From: Mesaphorura yosii
Lineage: Eukaryota > Arthropoda > Collembola > Poduromorpha > Tullbergiidae
NCBI GenBank assembly: GCA_009869945.1
Contig: WIXG01000163.1
Location: 104,152-168,151 of the forward strand
DNA: 64,000 nucleotides
Direction of reading: 5' to 3'
The translations under genes were made by a program, and so were the position numbers. The notes under the pieces are model-generated. The model saw only the letters and a program-made list of their open reading frames with translations, had not been told where the DNA came from and searched no databases. This document shows positions 1 to 13,100 of this stretch, piece after piece (position 1 is the stretch's first letter; each line of letters begins with the position of its first letter).

Positions 1-1112
1 GAAACCAGCCGCGCGAGGTGGTCATAGAAGAACCACACTTTGTAGCCGTCTTTCTTGATAGCGTGAATGAGAAGTCCGTTGTCGTCGTACTGGAACTTTT
101 CGTTGCCGCGCTGAATGAGGAACCCCCGCGAGTCGTAAGTGTAGCGGAGGAGCTCGCCGACCTGCACCACGCGGTCGCCCGTGTCGTAAATCAGCGACGA
201 CTTTTCCTCCTGCTCCATCACCTGCACTATGTTGCCGTTCTCATCGTAGTTGTACTTCCAGCTGCCCGAGCCAGTCACACTCATCACGTGTCCGTCCGCG
301 TCGTACAGCACAGAGTCCGTGTATACACTCCGCCCGATGATCAGCTTCCGGTGCTGCACGCGCCCGTGGTTGTTGTACTCGACCTGCAGACGGTAAACTT
401 CCTTTCCGTTGAGGTGCACCAGTTTCGAGGCGGAACGCCCAATCTCGTCTCGCTCCACCGTGTAGAAGTACGATTTGGTAGTGGTGTCCTGGATGATTGT
501 GCGATTGAACATGTTGGCCGTCTTCAGCACTGCCAAGTCGTGCACCGACTCCAGAACGCCAGTGTTTTGGTTCTTCTTCGTGGTCAGCGTTTGGATGGGT
601 TTTCCATTGACTTCCACTTCGGTCGTCGTAATTCGCCCGTTCCCATCAAACTGGTATTTTATGTGTATGTTGTCGAGCCCCGTCCGCGCCCCAAACTTGT
701 GGCGCTGCTCCTTCATGAGCCCGCCATGGTACTTGTACTCGATCTTAACCTCAAAGTTGGCCTGAATGACGTCCACGACCTTCAGGAGCCCTGAGGCCTC
801 CTGGTAAGCGAACGAGGCCGAGTGTTGTCCGCCCAGCGCCACTTCGACCCGGCCGTGCCTGTTGTAGATGTAGTTGATGCGGCCCGAGTTGGACGGGTAA
901 ATGATGGAGAGGATGTGACCCGCGTCGTTGTACTGGATCTTGTACATGTCACGGCTGCTCGGGGACTTGTACTGGTACTCGTACACGCCCAGCGAGGTGC
1001 TCACCCCAAACGTGTGGATATGGCCACGTGGAGTCGTCAGCGACTGGAAGGAGCCCGAATCGTCGTATTCGAGCAGATAATCGCTCTTGCCACCTGTCGT
1101 CATCTTGGACGG
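1..1112 (-). CDS. Ten-m: Ten-m coding exon 20 (truncated by window edge): YD-repeat barrel
   Basis: Codons 2596 to 2965 and onward past position 1. The exon starts after ATTTGCAG with [18 protein letters not shown] and [12 protein letters not shown], followed by a run of YD repeats such as [35 protein letters not shown] and [19 protein letters not shown]. It leaves the window inside [10 protein letters not shown]. No stop is met. The downstream part, which should hold the last YD repeats, the linker, ABD and Tox-GHH-like C-terminus, is not in this window. The antisense strand here is also open for 258 codons, a by-product of codon bias. Confidence 0.96.
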
Positions 1113-4100
1113 CTGCAAATTGGAGAAATGAATCATCATTACAAATACATACGGCGGAAGGCCACTACCACTACACAAGCAATTCGCAGTCCGTGGATTG
1201 GCTCAAGGGCAAAGGGCAAGGAGGAAGATGGACCTCATCATGAAAATGGAGCTCGTCTCGTCTCGTCAGGTAATTATCATCAGGAGACGAAGTGATCCCC
1301 TCCTAAGCTTCTCTCAGTCCGTGCGTGCGGTCCAACCAAAATCCCTTCTTGGGAATTCGGGTTGCAACAGATGCAGCAGCAGCAGTCAGTGTACTTTCGC
1401 GTTAATCTCTCGCGAAAGCCGAAAGTTGGCTGCTGCGCAGCCGCTCTAAGTTCAGGACATGAAATAAGAGCAGGAGTTCCACGAACTCATCTCACTAACC
1501 CAATTCTACGGCGAATTGCACTATCGACTCGGGCACTTTATGCGTAGGATCAAAACGAGAGCAGGTAATCCACTCCATCGAGACCATCTGCTGTCTGAGT
1601 TCTCAAGGAAATCTCCTGAGTCCTGAGCATCTTTGCTTTTGCTCCGTATGGAAATGAAAGGTTATGAAATATTAATTTCAATAATGATCCACTCAAGCCG
1701 GCTCCAAAGCAAGCCAATTGCCATGCCAAGTCACCATGTGCTTCACTTTGTGACGGAGGTAATTTCGCAATGTCGTAATCTTTCTCTGTTCAAAGTTCAA
1801 GATTCGATTGGAAAGCGAGCGGGCCGGGCCGACTTTCTCTTTCATCTTCATCTTGGATGCAATAAATTGCGGTACTAGAATGATGAGATTACGCTGAGCA
1901 GATGATTTGCCTTTGCCGTGTGGGCAGACGGCAGAATAAACGAAGATCAGATAAAAAGTGAAGGCAAGGCCAAATATGCACAAGATGATTAGAGTCCAAG
2001 CCGAAAGAGGATGAACGAAACGATGGAGAAGAAAGCTCAAGAGGAAGACGCAGACGGGGAAATTTAAAGAAAATATTGCCTCTGTCCCACTTCAGAAATA
2101 TTCGTAACCCGGTAAGTTAAATATTTTCCCAGGTGAAATGATGGTACGATTACGGTACATCAGCTGTCAGCTCGAACCTCAGCCTCAGCCAGAGCCTTCT
2201 GCCTAATTACGACCTCGTTGGAGGTAATTTTGTGCTAGAAATGAAGAGCGAACGCAGCAGCAGCTTCGCTGGGTGCAGGAATAGTAGGAGCAAGACAATT
2301 TGCGAGGCTGGTTATTGATTTTCTCTCAGCTTGCAGCCCGTGAGCCAGTCAGGCTCTTAACTTAACGGAGCCCTTCTACCTGCTCGATTCTCTCAGGCAG
2401 TCGTGCGCTGCGTTGATGGACCATGAAAATATTTAGCAAATAATACTCAGCAGGAGCAGTCGTACAGGGCTGCAGGGAAACTAATAGGCTTGTCCTAAGC
2501 CGAATAAAGAGATAAAAAGTGAAAACGAACACGCCGTGCTGTACGATACAAATCACCTGTACAGCGATCGGAGTATCAGAGAGCCTGCGATTTTCCTGAA
2601 AGGACGAGAAAGCAATCCCAAGCCTCACTCGCACTCTTTCCTTCCTACCATTGCCTTTGCCATTGTCTTTGCCGTAGTCGTTACTTAAATCCCATTTCTT
2701 GGAAGTGAAAAATCTTTGAAATCGATGTGAGATGAGTTTTTCTGCTGCTCCTGAAAATGGCTTTCCACTTCCATCTCTTTATCTCTATTCTTATACCTTT
2801 CACGGCCTTCACGACCTGTCATCGCAATAGGCGTACAGACAGACAGCATCCGACAGAAAGGAGAGGAGAAGGACCGATGGTAAGTAGATAAGTGAATTTG
2901 TTGTCTGCATTGGGCTTCATTGCTCTCAGGTGCGCGTATCGCATGAACGGATTACTTGCCTCCTTACCCGGCCAAATCGTAAATCGAGTGAAGTGCACGT
3001 AAAGAGACGAGAGGGATTTTTGAGAGCGGACTTACGAGCGTCGTGAGCGAGTCTTTGAATGTGTGTGTGAGTGACGTGCCGTCCGAGTAGCGAATCTTGA
3101 GTAGACGTCCAGACCGATCATACTCGTACGTTTCTGTCAAGTCAGCCCATTTCCACTCAATTAGGCGGCCGTAGCGGTCGTAATCCAGCTCGACCGGCGC
3201 GAATCCATGACTACGACGAGGAAGTCGGCAAAACGCGGAGCGCGACGAAGAAGAGAAATAAAAGAAAGACACATTGATTAGACTTTCTACAACACAAAAC
3301 TGCTGCCGAACCGCCTCGCAACAGCCAATTTGCGTCCGCTCGTGCGTGGCGCTTTTGTCTGTGACCTGCGAGTAGGGCACAGCGCGGCGGTCATTGCTTC
3401 CTGAACTCACCTCGGCGTCCATTTGAGAGGGCGTCCGATGCGGTCGTAGCTCACGTTCAGAATCTCGTTCCGGTCGTCGATGAAGATGAGCTCGGACTTT
3501 GACTCGCGGTCGTACTCGACCATCAGAATGTTCTCGCCGTTGACACGCAGCTTCTTGTCAATCTGCACGACCTGCTTGTGCTTGCCTTTCCCTTCCTTCC
3601 GGGCAATGTATCGCCACTCGATCCGGTTCATCAACTCGTTGGCGATCTCCACCTTCTGTTTGCCCGTGATCGGGAAACTGTCCGAGAGGACCGGGTTCAG
3701 CTCCCCGAGTACGTTGTACGGCACCGACTCGGTCGTAGCGACTTGCGACCAGGGATACAGACGAATCACGCTTCCGTCCGGCTGAATTGAGGTGACGTGC
3801 TCCAGTTTACCTGCAAATGTATAAAATTAGCCCTTTACTCCTGTGCTCAAATCTGAGTCGTCAGTGTTTTAGGATACTCACCGCTCCGTTTGAATAGCGT
3901 AGATCCTTTAATCAGCAGAGTCACCGGGTGGTCCTGGTCCTTGGTCATCTTCACCGTCGCTCCTTTGCTGTTCAGGTCAAAGTTGAGGCTGATGATTTGT
4001 CCGGTGGGGCTGATGGCCATGATGAGTCTCCCGAATTCGTCGTACGAGTAGATCGAGCTCCGGGCGCTCGAATCCTGCCTGCTCTTGAGGAGCCCAAGGG

Positions 4101-7100
4101 AGCCATGGTAGTTGAACGTGACGTTGTAGCCCTCTGGCGTCGACCACTCCTGCAGCATTCCCTTTCGCGAAATCCTCACGTTGAACTTTTGCCCGTACGA
4201 ATTCTCGATGCTCTTCACCTGAAGCGAAATGTCACGCAGAATCTGGATTTTGTTTCCGATCGAGTCGGTGACGCTGATGAGTTTCCCGTTCGACATGTTG
4301 ACGTTGTACAGGAACGTGTAGATCGTTTCTCCTGTGATAATGTTTTTCGTCGCAATGTGCTGGCCGAATCGATTGAAAATGTAAATCTCCTGCGTCTCGG
4401 GGAAGTAGACTTCGTACTGCTTCGACTCGGACGGCTGTGTCGACGACGGAATGAGCGCTTGCACGGAGCGAATGCGGTAGTTGCCCTGGTCAGCAATGTG
4501 CAGGATTCCGTTGGGCGCCATTACGATGGAGGAAATTGTGTTGAATTTCGTCGTCGCAGCCAGGTAGTGGTCTTCGTCGAAACACGGGCAGTCTCGGTCG
4601 AGGCAGTTGCATTTCGACTCGGCGCCCGCGAAATGCCCGATGCGTCCGTCCGTCGTGATGAGGCGCACCCGCGAAATTCGCTGCGAGTCGGACTCGGCGA
4701 CGTAAAGGTCGCCGTTCGGGGCGAAGGTCATCGACTGTGGGGAGATAAGCGTCGTGTGCGTGGCGAGGTCGTTTTCGAAGCCACCGAGGGGAGTCAGGCA
4801 CTGAAGGGGCCGGCCAGCAATTATTCGAATCCGGTTGTCGTCAGTCAGTTTGAGGATCATGTGGTCGTCGATGATGTAGAGGGAGTTGTCGAGCGGATTG
4901 ATTGCCAGGTCGGTCGGCCAGCGCAGATGGACCTCCTCCACCTTCAGCGTCCCTTCGCACGGCATCGGCTTCCAGTGCGCCTTCTGCTGGTGGTTTCCAA
5001 TCACCGTCGTGATTATGCCGTCACGATCTACCTTCCGTATGTTTGTTCCGTCCGCAAAGTACAGAATGTTGTCGGCCGAGATGGCGACCCCCTTCGGGTA
5101 CGTGAGCTTTGCATCACGAGCCAGCGCCTCATCCCCGCAGTGAGCCTCGTCTCCAGGCAGGCATCGCTCGCCGGAGCCGACCACAACTTCCCAGTTGTAC
5201 TCGGGGTTCTGCGTCTCCTCGGCGTTCTTCACGCGAATTATTTGGTGGGATTCGGGGTCGGCGATGTACAACGTGTTGTCCACAGGGCTCAGAGCGATGT
5301 GGTAGCGGTAGGCGACTCTCGTGGCACTAAAGTTGAAGCAAGCAATCAAACAATCGGTAACGGCAATAAAAATGCACACTACGTCGTAGTTTAAGCGAAA
5401 CTTACTTTCGAACGACGACATTTCGCACTGTTCCGTCGACCATCACGCGACGAATCAAATTGAAGTCTCCGACGAAGAGCGTGCCATCGGCCGCAGCTGC
5501 CAACGCCACGGGTGCAAGCAACTTCTGCTTCACAGCGATTCCGTTGCAGTCAGCGACGCAGTCGAGCGGTCTCTGGTAGCCATTGCCCATCGTCGTGAGG
5601 ATCACACGCGGGCGGTATTTCAAGTAAATGTTTGTCCCGTCACCCTTTTGTATGATGCCCTCGTGGAAGTTGAAGCGGTGGTGGATGTCCAGGTTCCAGC
5701 CCCCAATTTCAGAGATGGACATGTCGTGACCCGACAGCGTCGTGCTCTGCACGTCCCAAATTGTGTTGGCGCAGTTTTCGTACTCGTACCCGACCTTGAC
5801 GATGGCGGTCGTCACACCGTACACGCGCTGTCTGTAGTAGTTGAGTCTGTTCCAGGAGTACGTGAACTTGATGTTCGGGTCGCCCTCAAACACCTTCTCG
5901 AAGAGCACTCCTTCAATCGTGATGCGGAGGTGGACGCGCTTCAAAGTCGGTGGAATGTCGTCGGAGGTGAGCTGGAGTTCAATCGTGGACGAGTAGCCCG
6001 GCGTTCGGGAACTATGATACATAAGATTGAGTCCGGTGCCTGGAATCTGAAGGGTTTCTTGAACAACCTGAAACACACAAATAAGGTGGGCTTGAAGGAT
6101 CCTCGGAATCTCTGACTCACTCAGGCTTGAGTGCCTGCCTGACTGTAGTAATTTGAGACAAACCTGCGACTCTGCGAGTATGACACTTGCGTCCGGACAT
6201 CCTCCTTGAAATCCGTGTTTCCAGGTGGCCAGAATGACCGGCTTCATCAGCTCGTAGTCGTGCGCATCACAAGGTTGACTTTGCTGGAACAGTTTGACAT
6301 CGCTCGAGCCCATGGCGATCGTGTCGACAATCACAACCTGGAAAAAGTCACAAAGTTTGAGTGAATTCGTCTTTCTTAATTCCAAAACTTAGAAATTCCT
6401 TCATGGAGAGCCTTGACGGTGTTTCTGAAGTGCGTGTATTAATGCGTACCTCATTCCAAGGCACAAACACCGTTCGCGTCTTGGCGTTGAAGGGACTGCG
6501 TCCAAACTGAAGCGTGACTGCCCCGCCTCCGTTGACCATTAGGTCGAAGGATCCATCGTCCTGTGTCAACGTGAATCCGCCGAGTGGTTCGAGCGGAGAA
6601 CTGGAAGAGACTCGGACTCCCATCAGTCCGCTCCCGTTCGGCGTCACGACCCGACCTCGAACGACACCACTTCGACTGGGAAATCACAGGAGAAGAATTA
6701 GTAAGCAGTAGCAGCTCGTAGAAAGCGGAGGATGGCCGATGGTGATGGCGACGGCGTTCGGACAAGAAATCACAATCACTCCAATCCCATGCTGGTGCAT
6801 AGTTTGCGGACTGACTACGACCGGTACGACGAAGTCAACGGACACAGACACAGAACAAAAGTGGCACGGGTAGGTGACAAACAGAACAAATATTTAATAC
6901 AAGAATGGTAGCTGTAGCTGGGTTAGCGAGCGCCGCGCGTTGTCGGACTGCTTCCCGCTGGGGTTGGAGTGAATTGTTCTACATGCATTGCTACGGTTCA
7001 AAAGCGTTGCCTTTTGCTGGCTACGCCAGTTTTCGGTCCTTACCTCTTGTTGAATTGGCTCCCGAACATACTTTGAGTTTTTTAATCAAAAGCAGCACAA

Positions 7101-10100
7101 AATCAAAGACAAGTTTCAGAAAACCGAAAGCACAGTAAGGTCAAGAAGGTGAAAGAAAGAGTCGGAAGAGAGATCGACGATCGAAGACCGCAGCGGCTGC
7201 GAGGAAGCGCCTGAATTTTATTTAACGCGCAATTGAAATACCCGTTCGAAACGGTGACCTGCGAACGCGAAAGGGCCTTGTAAAGGTTTTGTATTGTAAA
7301 GAGAGAGAAGAGAAAGGAATTGCGGAGTTGCAAAGACAAAGGGCACAAACTGCAAAGTGTGGACGCTTAATGTTAGAAACAGGTAGAGGTCGAGAAGGTG
7401 AACGGAGCGGAGCAGAGTCGGGCTCTCGGCGTACCTGCCATTGAACGCGTCCTGTCGGGCGTAATTCTGGAGACTGCCTTCTTCAATCAGGAACTTCATC
7501 TTCTCGAAGAAGGAGGCTGTGATTGCTGGCGGCTGTTTCCGGAGGAGAATGTCGATCGGTCTCCGGGCCGAAACACAAAGCTGGCTCTTTGAGCAGATTT
7601 CCTGTGCACAGCATTCCGGGTCTTCGCAGTCGGTGAGTCCATCTGTGGAACAAAACCAGAATCATTTCCACATTGTCTGTCAGGATCGCTGCAAGGCGCT
7701 ACTGCTGCTGCGCTGCGAACCTTTGTCATTGTCTTTGGCATCGTTACAGTTTTGTTCCAGCATTACTGAGCACTCGGGTCCGTTCCAGCCGGAGTGACAC
7801 TTGCACTCCCAGAATCCTTCCTGGTTCGCCTTGCACTGGCCGTGGCCGGAGCAGCTGTTGGGACAGCCTTCAAGTGTGCAGTGTTTCCCGTTCCATCCAG
7901 TGACGCAGAGGCAGGTTCCATTCTTACACTGGCCGTGCTCGGCGCATCTGCTCGTAAATAAGGCTCAAGTAAGTACAATTCAAGTTCAGTTACGTTAATC
8001 ATGGTTTCATTAATGACGTTGACGACAGTTACCGCTTGTCGCAGACGCGCTGGTTGCAAACCAAGCCGGTCCATCCGTCCGAGCACTGACACCCACTTCC
8101 AATGCAGATTCCGTTCGGCCCGCAGTTTGTGTCGCACAATTCTGAAACACAAAATTCATTGTTGACAAAATACTTATATTTTACTTTTTAAATACGAATT
8201 TTTACTTACCCTGAGAACAATCCTCGCCAGTCCATCGTGGCTCGCAGGTGCAGGTTTGGGTTTCCAGTGAAAAGCTTCCGTGTGAGGAGCAGTCAGGAAG
8301 ACACTGCAGGGCTTCGTTGTCGGGCTCAGAGCAGTCCGACCCACGCCAGCCCTTCTTGCACATGCAGCTTCCGGCGAGGCAGAATCCGTGGCCAGAGCAG
8401 GTAGGGTTCGCACAGTCAACTGTGAACGGAAGAAAATGGGCACTTGAATTATGCAATTTAATCATGTTAATGGCAACTGGCAACTGCTGTCGTGCCGCCG
8501 CTATCGTTCATGATGAGCTGTGCTCGACTTGAATCGATTCCTGTCCGTCATTATTCAGATTTCGATTACGAGAGAACGAGAAATGAACGAAAATGTGAGC
8601 CGTCACGTCTCAGCCGCCGATAATTTGGAGTCGCTTTCTTTTCGTGTCGTTAAATTTACAAAGCTTTCAGATTTATTTAGGCAGAAATGAGATTATTTCT
8701 TGATTTCTTTCCATTTGTATTCGTGTATGCGTTTGCATGCGCAGTTTGAAGAAAACACGACCGTTTTATTGACGTTGTTTACTTTAAAGTAATTTCAGGC
8801 ACTTCTCCGTGACTGCGCTCCAGGTTTTTATGAGTGACGGTGACGGTGACGGGGCGACAATGCGCAAAAGACGGGGAAGGCAAGGAGCTGGTTATTGAAT
8901 TTTCTTTGAAGTTTGTTCATTATGGCTCGCAAAGTGAATATTTTAAAGACAACAAGAGTTCCCACTTTCTCCTCGTTAGCAGCAGTCGAGCCGAAAAGCC
9001 TCTGCTCGTCAACCGGGCAGGCGACATGGCAGCGAGCACGACTTTATCAGAATACTAATAATTCAGCACAGTGCGGCGCAACTCGCGAATGAATCAAAGA
9101 AACGGACCTGCACTAATAAGAATAAGAACACGAATGGCACATGGCACGCAAAATAATGAGAATAGCTCGCAAGAATTAACGCACGCCGTAATTTCTCCAT
9201 TTCGCATCGTTTGCTGTTTTGTACTTTTCATTAAAAAATTACGCACAGCCCGTAAATTCGGGTAGTAGCAACGAAATTTTATTTTTATCAACTTTCTTTC
9301 GTTTCGCTGCAAAGGAGAAAGTTTAAAACTTCTGCTGCTCCTTGTCAACTTGAATATTTTACATTCATGTCTTTTTTCCACGCAGCGTATATTTAGAGGC
9401 AAGTTTCTTTGGCAGAGCCTCGGAGAAAGTTTTGACTTTAACTTTATCGCTCCTGTCGTGTTTCGCAAACAAAGGCTGAGTTGGACAGGCTCTTTGACTC
9501 GTCGTTGACTGACCTTCCTGGCAAAATTCGCCTTTGTAGCCACGAAGACAATTGCATTTGCCGTTGATACATTTTCCGTGTCCGGAGCAGTCGGAGACTT
9601 CGCACTCGTCGTGGTGGAGATTGCATTCTTTGCCCTTCCAGCCGGGGTTGCACGAACACTCGCCGTTGACGTAATCGCCACGTCCCGAGCAGAGAACGGG
9701 ACAAACACCTGCAACGAGCAAACAAGCATGAGAACAAATTACGTAAAGCATGGCATAACGCATGGTCGCTGTAATCAATCTTGTCCGACGCAATCGCGTC
9801 GTCGTGGCCGAGACTCAGGCCTAATGCGAATGCGTCTCAGCCGAGAGAATTTTTTTTAAAAGTCGCAGCAACGCCGCCGAAATCGAATTTGATCTCCAGT
9901 ACTAGCAGCAGCATCATCACGACAGATGAGGCACGCTCCGATACTGCAGACTGCAGCCTCCGAGCCGTACGTGGTAAGCAAAAGAAATGGCAATGGCAGC
10001 AGCAGTACAGTTTTCCAAATGGGGCTTTCGTGGATCGTTTAGTGCACTCTCGGGGACAGCTACGAAAATGGGAACACAGCCCGCTCCGTAAAATTATCAA

Positions 10101-13100
10101 CTTTCGAGTGTTAAAATTTTTGCGCACACAGTTGCGTTCAGTGTGCTATCGACCTGCCCGGACCACAGGACGATCGACGACAGAGCAACCCATATGAGCG
10201 ACCCAATAATGGCTGGTGCGACTTACTTCGGCTGCAGTCCTCTCCACCAAACCCTGGGTTACACTCGCAGTGGCCCGCCTGACACTGTCCGTTCCCCGAG
10301 CAGCCGTTCGGACACCCTTCGGTCATCTCCTCCGACACGCTGACCCCAAACACGACCTGCTGCGCGTCGCTGTCGTCGTTGTACAGCGACACGAACCAGT
10401 GACCCTCTTCCAGGAAGTTGCTAATCTCCTTCGTCACGGAGGGCTGTAAGGAGCAAGCAACAAAATTGGAAATGCGGCTGCAGTACAGTTGTGCACTACA
10501 AAGTTCGGGGAAGGGCAACACTTACGGGTGAGCTGCGGGTCTGCCGCCCAGTGCCTCCGTTCGTCTTGAAGCCCCGAATGATTTCGACAATGTCGTAGTG
10601 CGTGTGCGTTGGAAGCGCGTTGCGTCTGGCGTAGAATCCGATGCTTGCACCGCGAGGAACACTCAGCTCCAGTGTAATGTATTGATTCGTCGGTTGGTAA
10701 AACTGCATGTTCCAGTAGCCGTACTGCCCAATCGTGTTTTGATGGCGACTGCCGAGTGTAATCTCACGAAACGAACTGGACTCTGGGGGGAAATTTGTGG
10801 CAGGAAACGGTCGGCCTCCTCCGCCGCCTAATCATAAATCATTGCTTTTGTGAGACACGGCACGGGTGAAGGACAAAGCGTGTGTTCAGCGCACAAAATG
10901 ATGAGCACAGAACGGGAAAAGATAAGCAAAAGCAGTCTACGAAATAAGCAACACGAAACGTTCAAACAACGTAAGCATGGACGATGTCATTGTTGGTGCT
11001 GCAACAGCAATACTGCTGACACACACACACACACGGAAGGCTGATGGCAAGTGGAGAGTCGCAGTCGACTTATCAGACGAAGACGGCGGTGCCCTCACCT
11101 TCGCAAGAACATTTACCGTCTGGGCCTTCGCTGCCACCACCACGGCCACTACCTGGCTCAAAAGTGACCTCTCCGCTTCCTGACCCCGAGTCTGAGTCTG
11201 ACCCGACGGGCAGAACGCTGTCGTCGATTTGAGTTGAAGTCTCGCCAACGTAAAGCCATGATTCGTCGTCGTCCAGTACAGGAACGACCGGGATCTTCAT
11301 CGGGAGTCTTACGCCGCCACTACTTCGTGCATTCTTTGCAGCGAGGGGGCCACGCCCGGACCCTGATCCAGCTCCCGACCCAGAACCAGTGAAAAGGTCA
11401 TCGTGGGGGTCCGACAGACGCAGAAAACCAGTCGTCGTTGGTGTTGTGTCGTACTCGCCCGTGTCTTCGACTTCAGCCGACGTTTTGTCTGGACAGGAGC
11501 ATTGGCAAATGACTCCCGAGTGATAGGGTGGGAGCTGAGTTGTCGAGATGCTTGCGAGCCATGCCACAATGCCGGAGCCAGGCCTGCTAATTGCTGTTGC
11601 TGTTTGTGTCCCTGTCGTCAGCTGCTGCTGCGGAGAAGAGGAGAAGGACGCAAGCTGTGACGCTAATGAGGCATCCGAACCCGGATTCCCAATCACATTC
11701 GAATTCAAATCCAAATCAGAGTCGGAGTCAGAGTCATTATCCGTCTTGGACTCTGTGCTGCTTCTAGGAATCATTATTGGCGGTGGATCATCATCGCCAT
11801 CGCTCTCCTTGCGTGATGGTGCAAGATAATTACCGTCACCGTCTGCCGCCGCCCGGCCCTCATTAGACTCATCGCCATGAATCATTACCGGGCCAGAGCC
11901 AACAACTTGCAAACTTTCCCCATTTGTCACTGCTATCTCGACCGGACTCAGAGTCTTATTACTGACTTCTGATTGTGAGGACGATGTTTCGCTCGATGCG
12001 GATGCTGGCGAGATTCGTCCGAATTCTCCGACGATGGAGACGAATTCAAGAGAATTATCGTGCATCTGCTCTCTATACGCAATTGCCTGCTGCTCGAGCT
12101 GCTCGTAGTTTTCGATCAGATTTTCTTCGACCAGCGGCAAGGGCGCCACGTCGTTGTCTTCAGAGTTAGTAGTGTCATTTGCCTCGTCGTCATCGTGCTT
12201 GGGCTTTGACTCTGCATTCGCAGCACCCGCGTCATGAGTCACGACGAAGAGGGGCTGGTGTGGCGGGTTGATCCAGAGTGGTGGTGATCGGATCAGGTTG
12301 CTGCTGTAACCACCCTCGTCGCTGTCGCTGTAGGGCTCATCGCCTTGCAGCCCTCCGTCAGCCTCTGCTTCGTCGTATAGCAGGATTTCTTCGCCGATTT
12401 CTGTTTCTGTTTCTTCAGTCGTAGTCGGTTCGGATTGAGATTCTGGTTCCGATTCTGATTTGAAGTGCGGGCTGGAGCTGTAGCCTTCGTTTTGGAGGCC
12501 AACGCCCCACACGCGCTCTGACGGCGAGGACTCCTCTGGTGGAGTGCTGCCGCTGCTGCTGGCGTCAGTCGAAGGCTCAGATGTTGGCTCGTTTTCGGTT
12601 ATGGTTTGTATGTCCACATCTTCGTCCATGATGGTGTTTGGAAGCTCAACCTCCGTTTCAGCAGTTGACGATGACGGTGGCGATAGCGAAGGAGACGGAT
12701 TTAGGGGTAAAACATGCCTCCTCATTCGCTTGCTGCTACTTTGCATTTGCTTTCTACTGCTACTGCTACGCAATCTTTCAAGCAGCTGAACAAAAGTGTC
12801 ATCGTCATCGTGATCATCTACAAACAAAATCAGTCAGGCTACCCAAAATAAAATACAGCATGCATACAAAACCCGCCACCAAAAACTCGGGCGTTTGGTT
12901 CAAGAAGCCTTCGTGCAATTTCCGCTACGGTCTCTACTTTCTACCAACACCAACACCTGGGCTACGGAGGAAGGAGAGTGGAGCGTGTCTTACCTGGACT
13001 GGCAGGGATGGCAGGGTTGGCGGCCGCGCTGTTGTGGCCGTACCGGCCGCTGCTGCCGCCTTTGCTGTCCCATGATTGTCTCCATTGAGTGGTGGAGTTG

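Noticed and set aside
18-794. 258-codon plus-strand open frame at the left edge
   Set aside because: Antisense shadow of Ten-m YD-repeat exon 20.
1693-2040. 115-codon minus-strand open frame with a membrane-like helix
   Set aside because: Lies in the Ten-m intron; pyrimidine-rich DNA often reads as Leu, Phe, Val; no coding bias and no splice support.
3928-5394. 488-codon plus-strand open frame opposite the NHL exon
   Set aside because: Antisense shadow of the Ten-m exon produced by GC-ending codon use; its translation is repetitive in Val, Arg, Asp and His and matches nothing I know.
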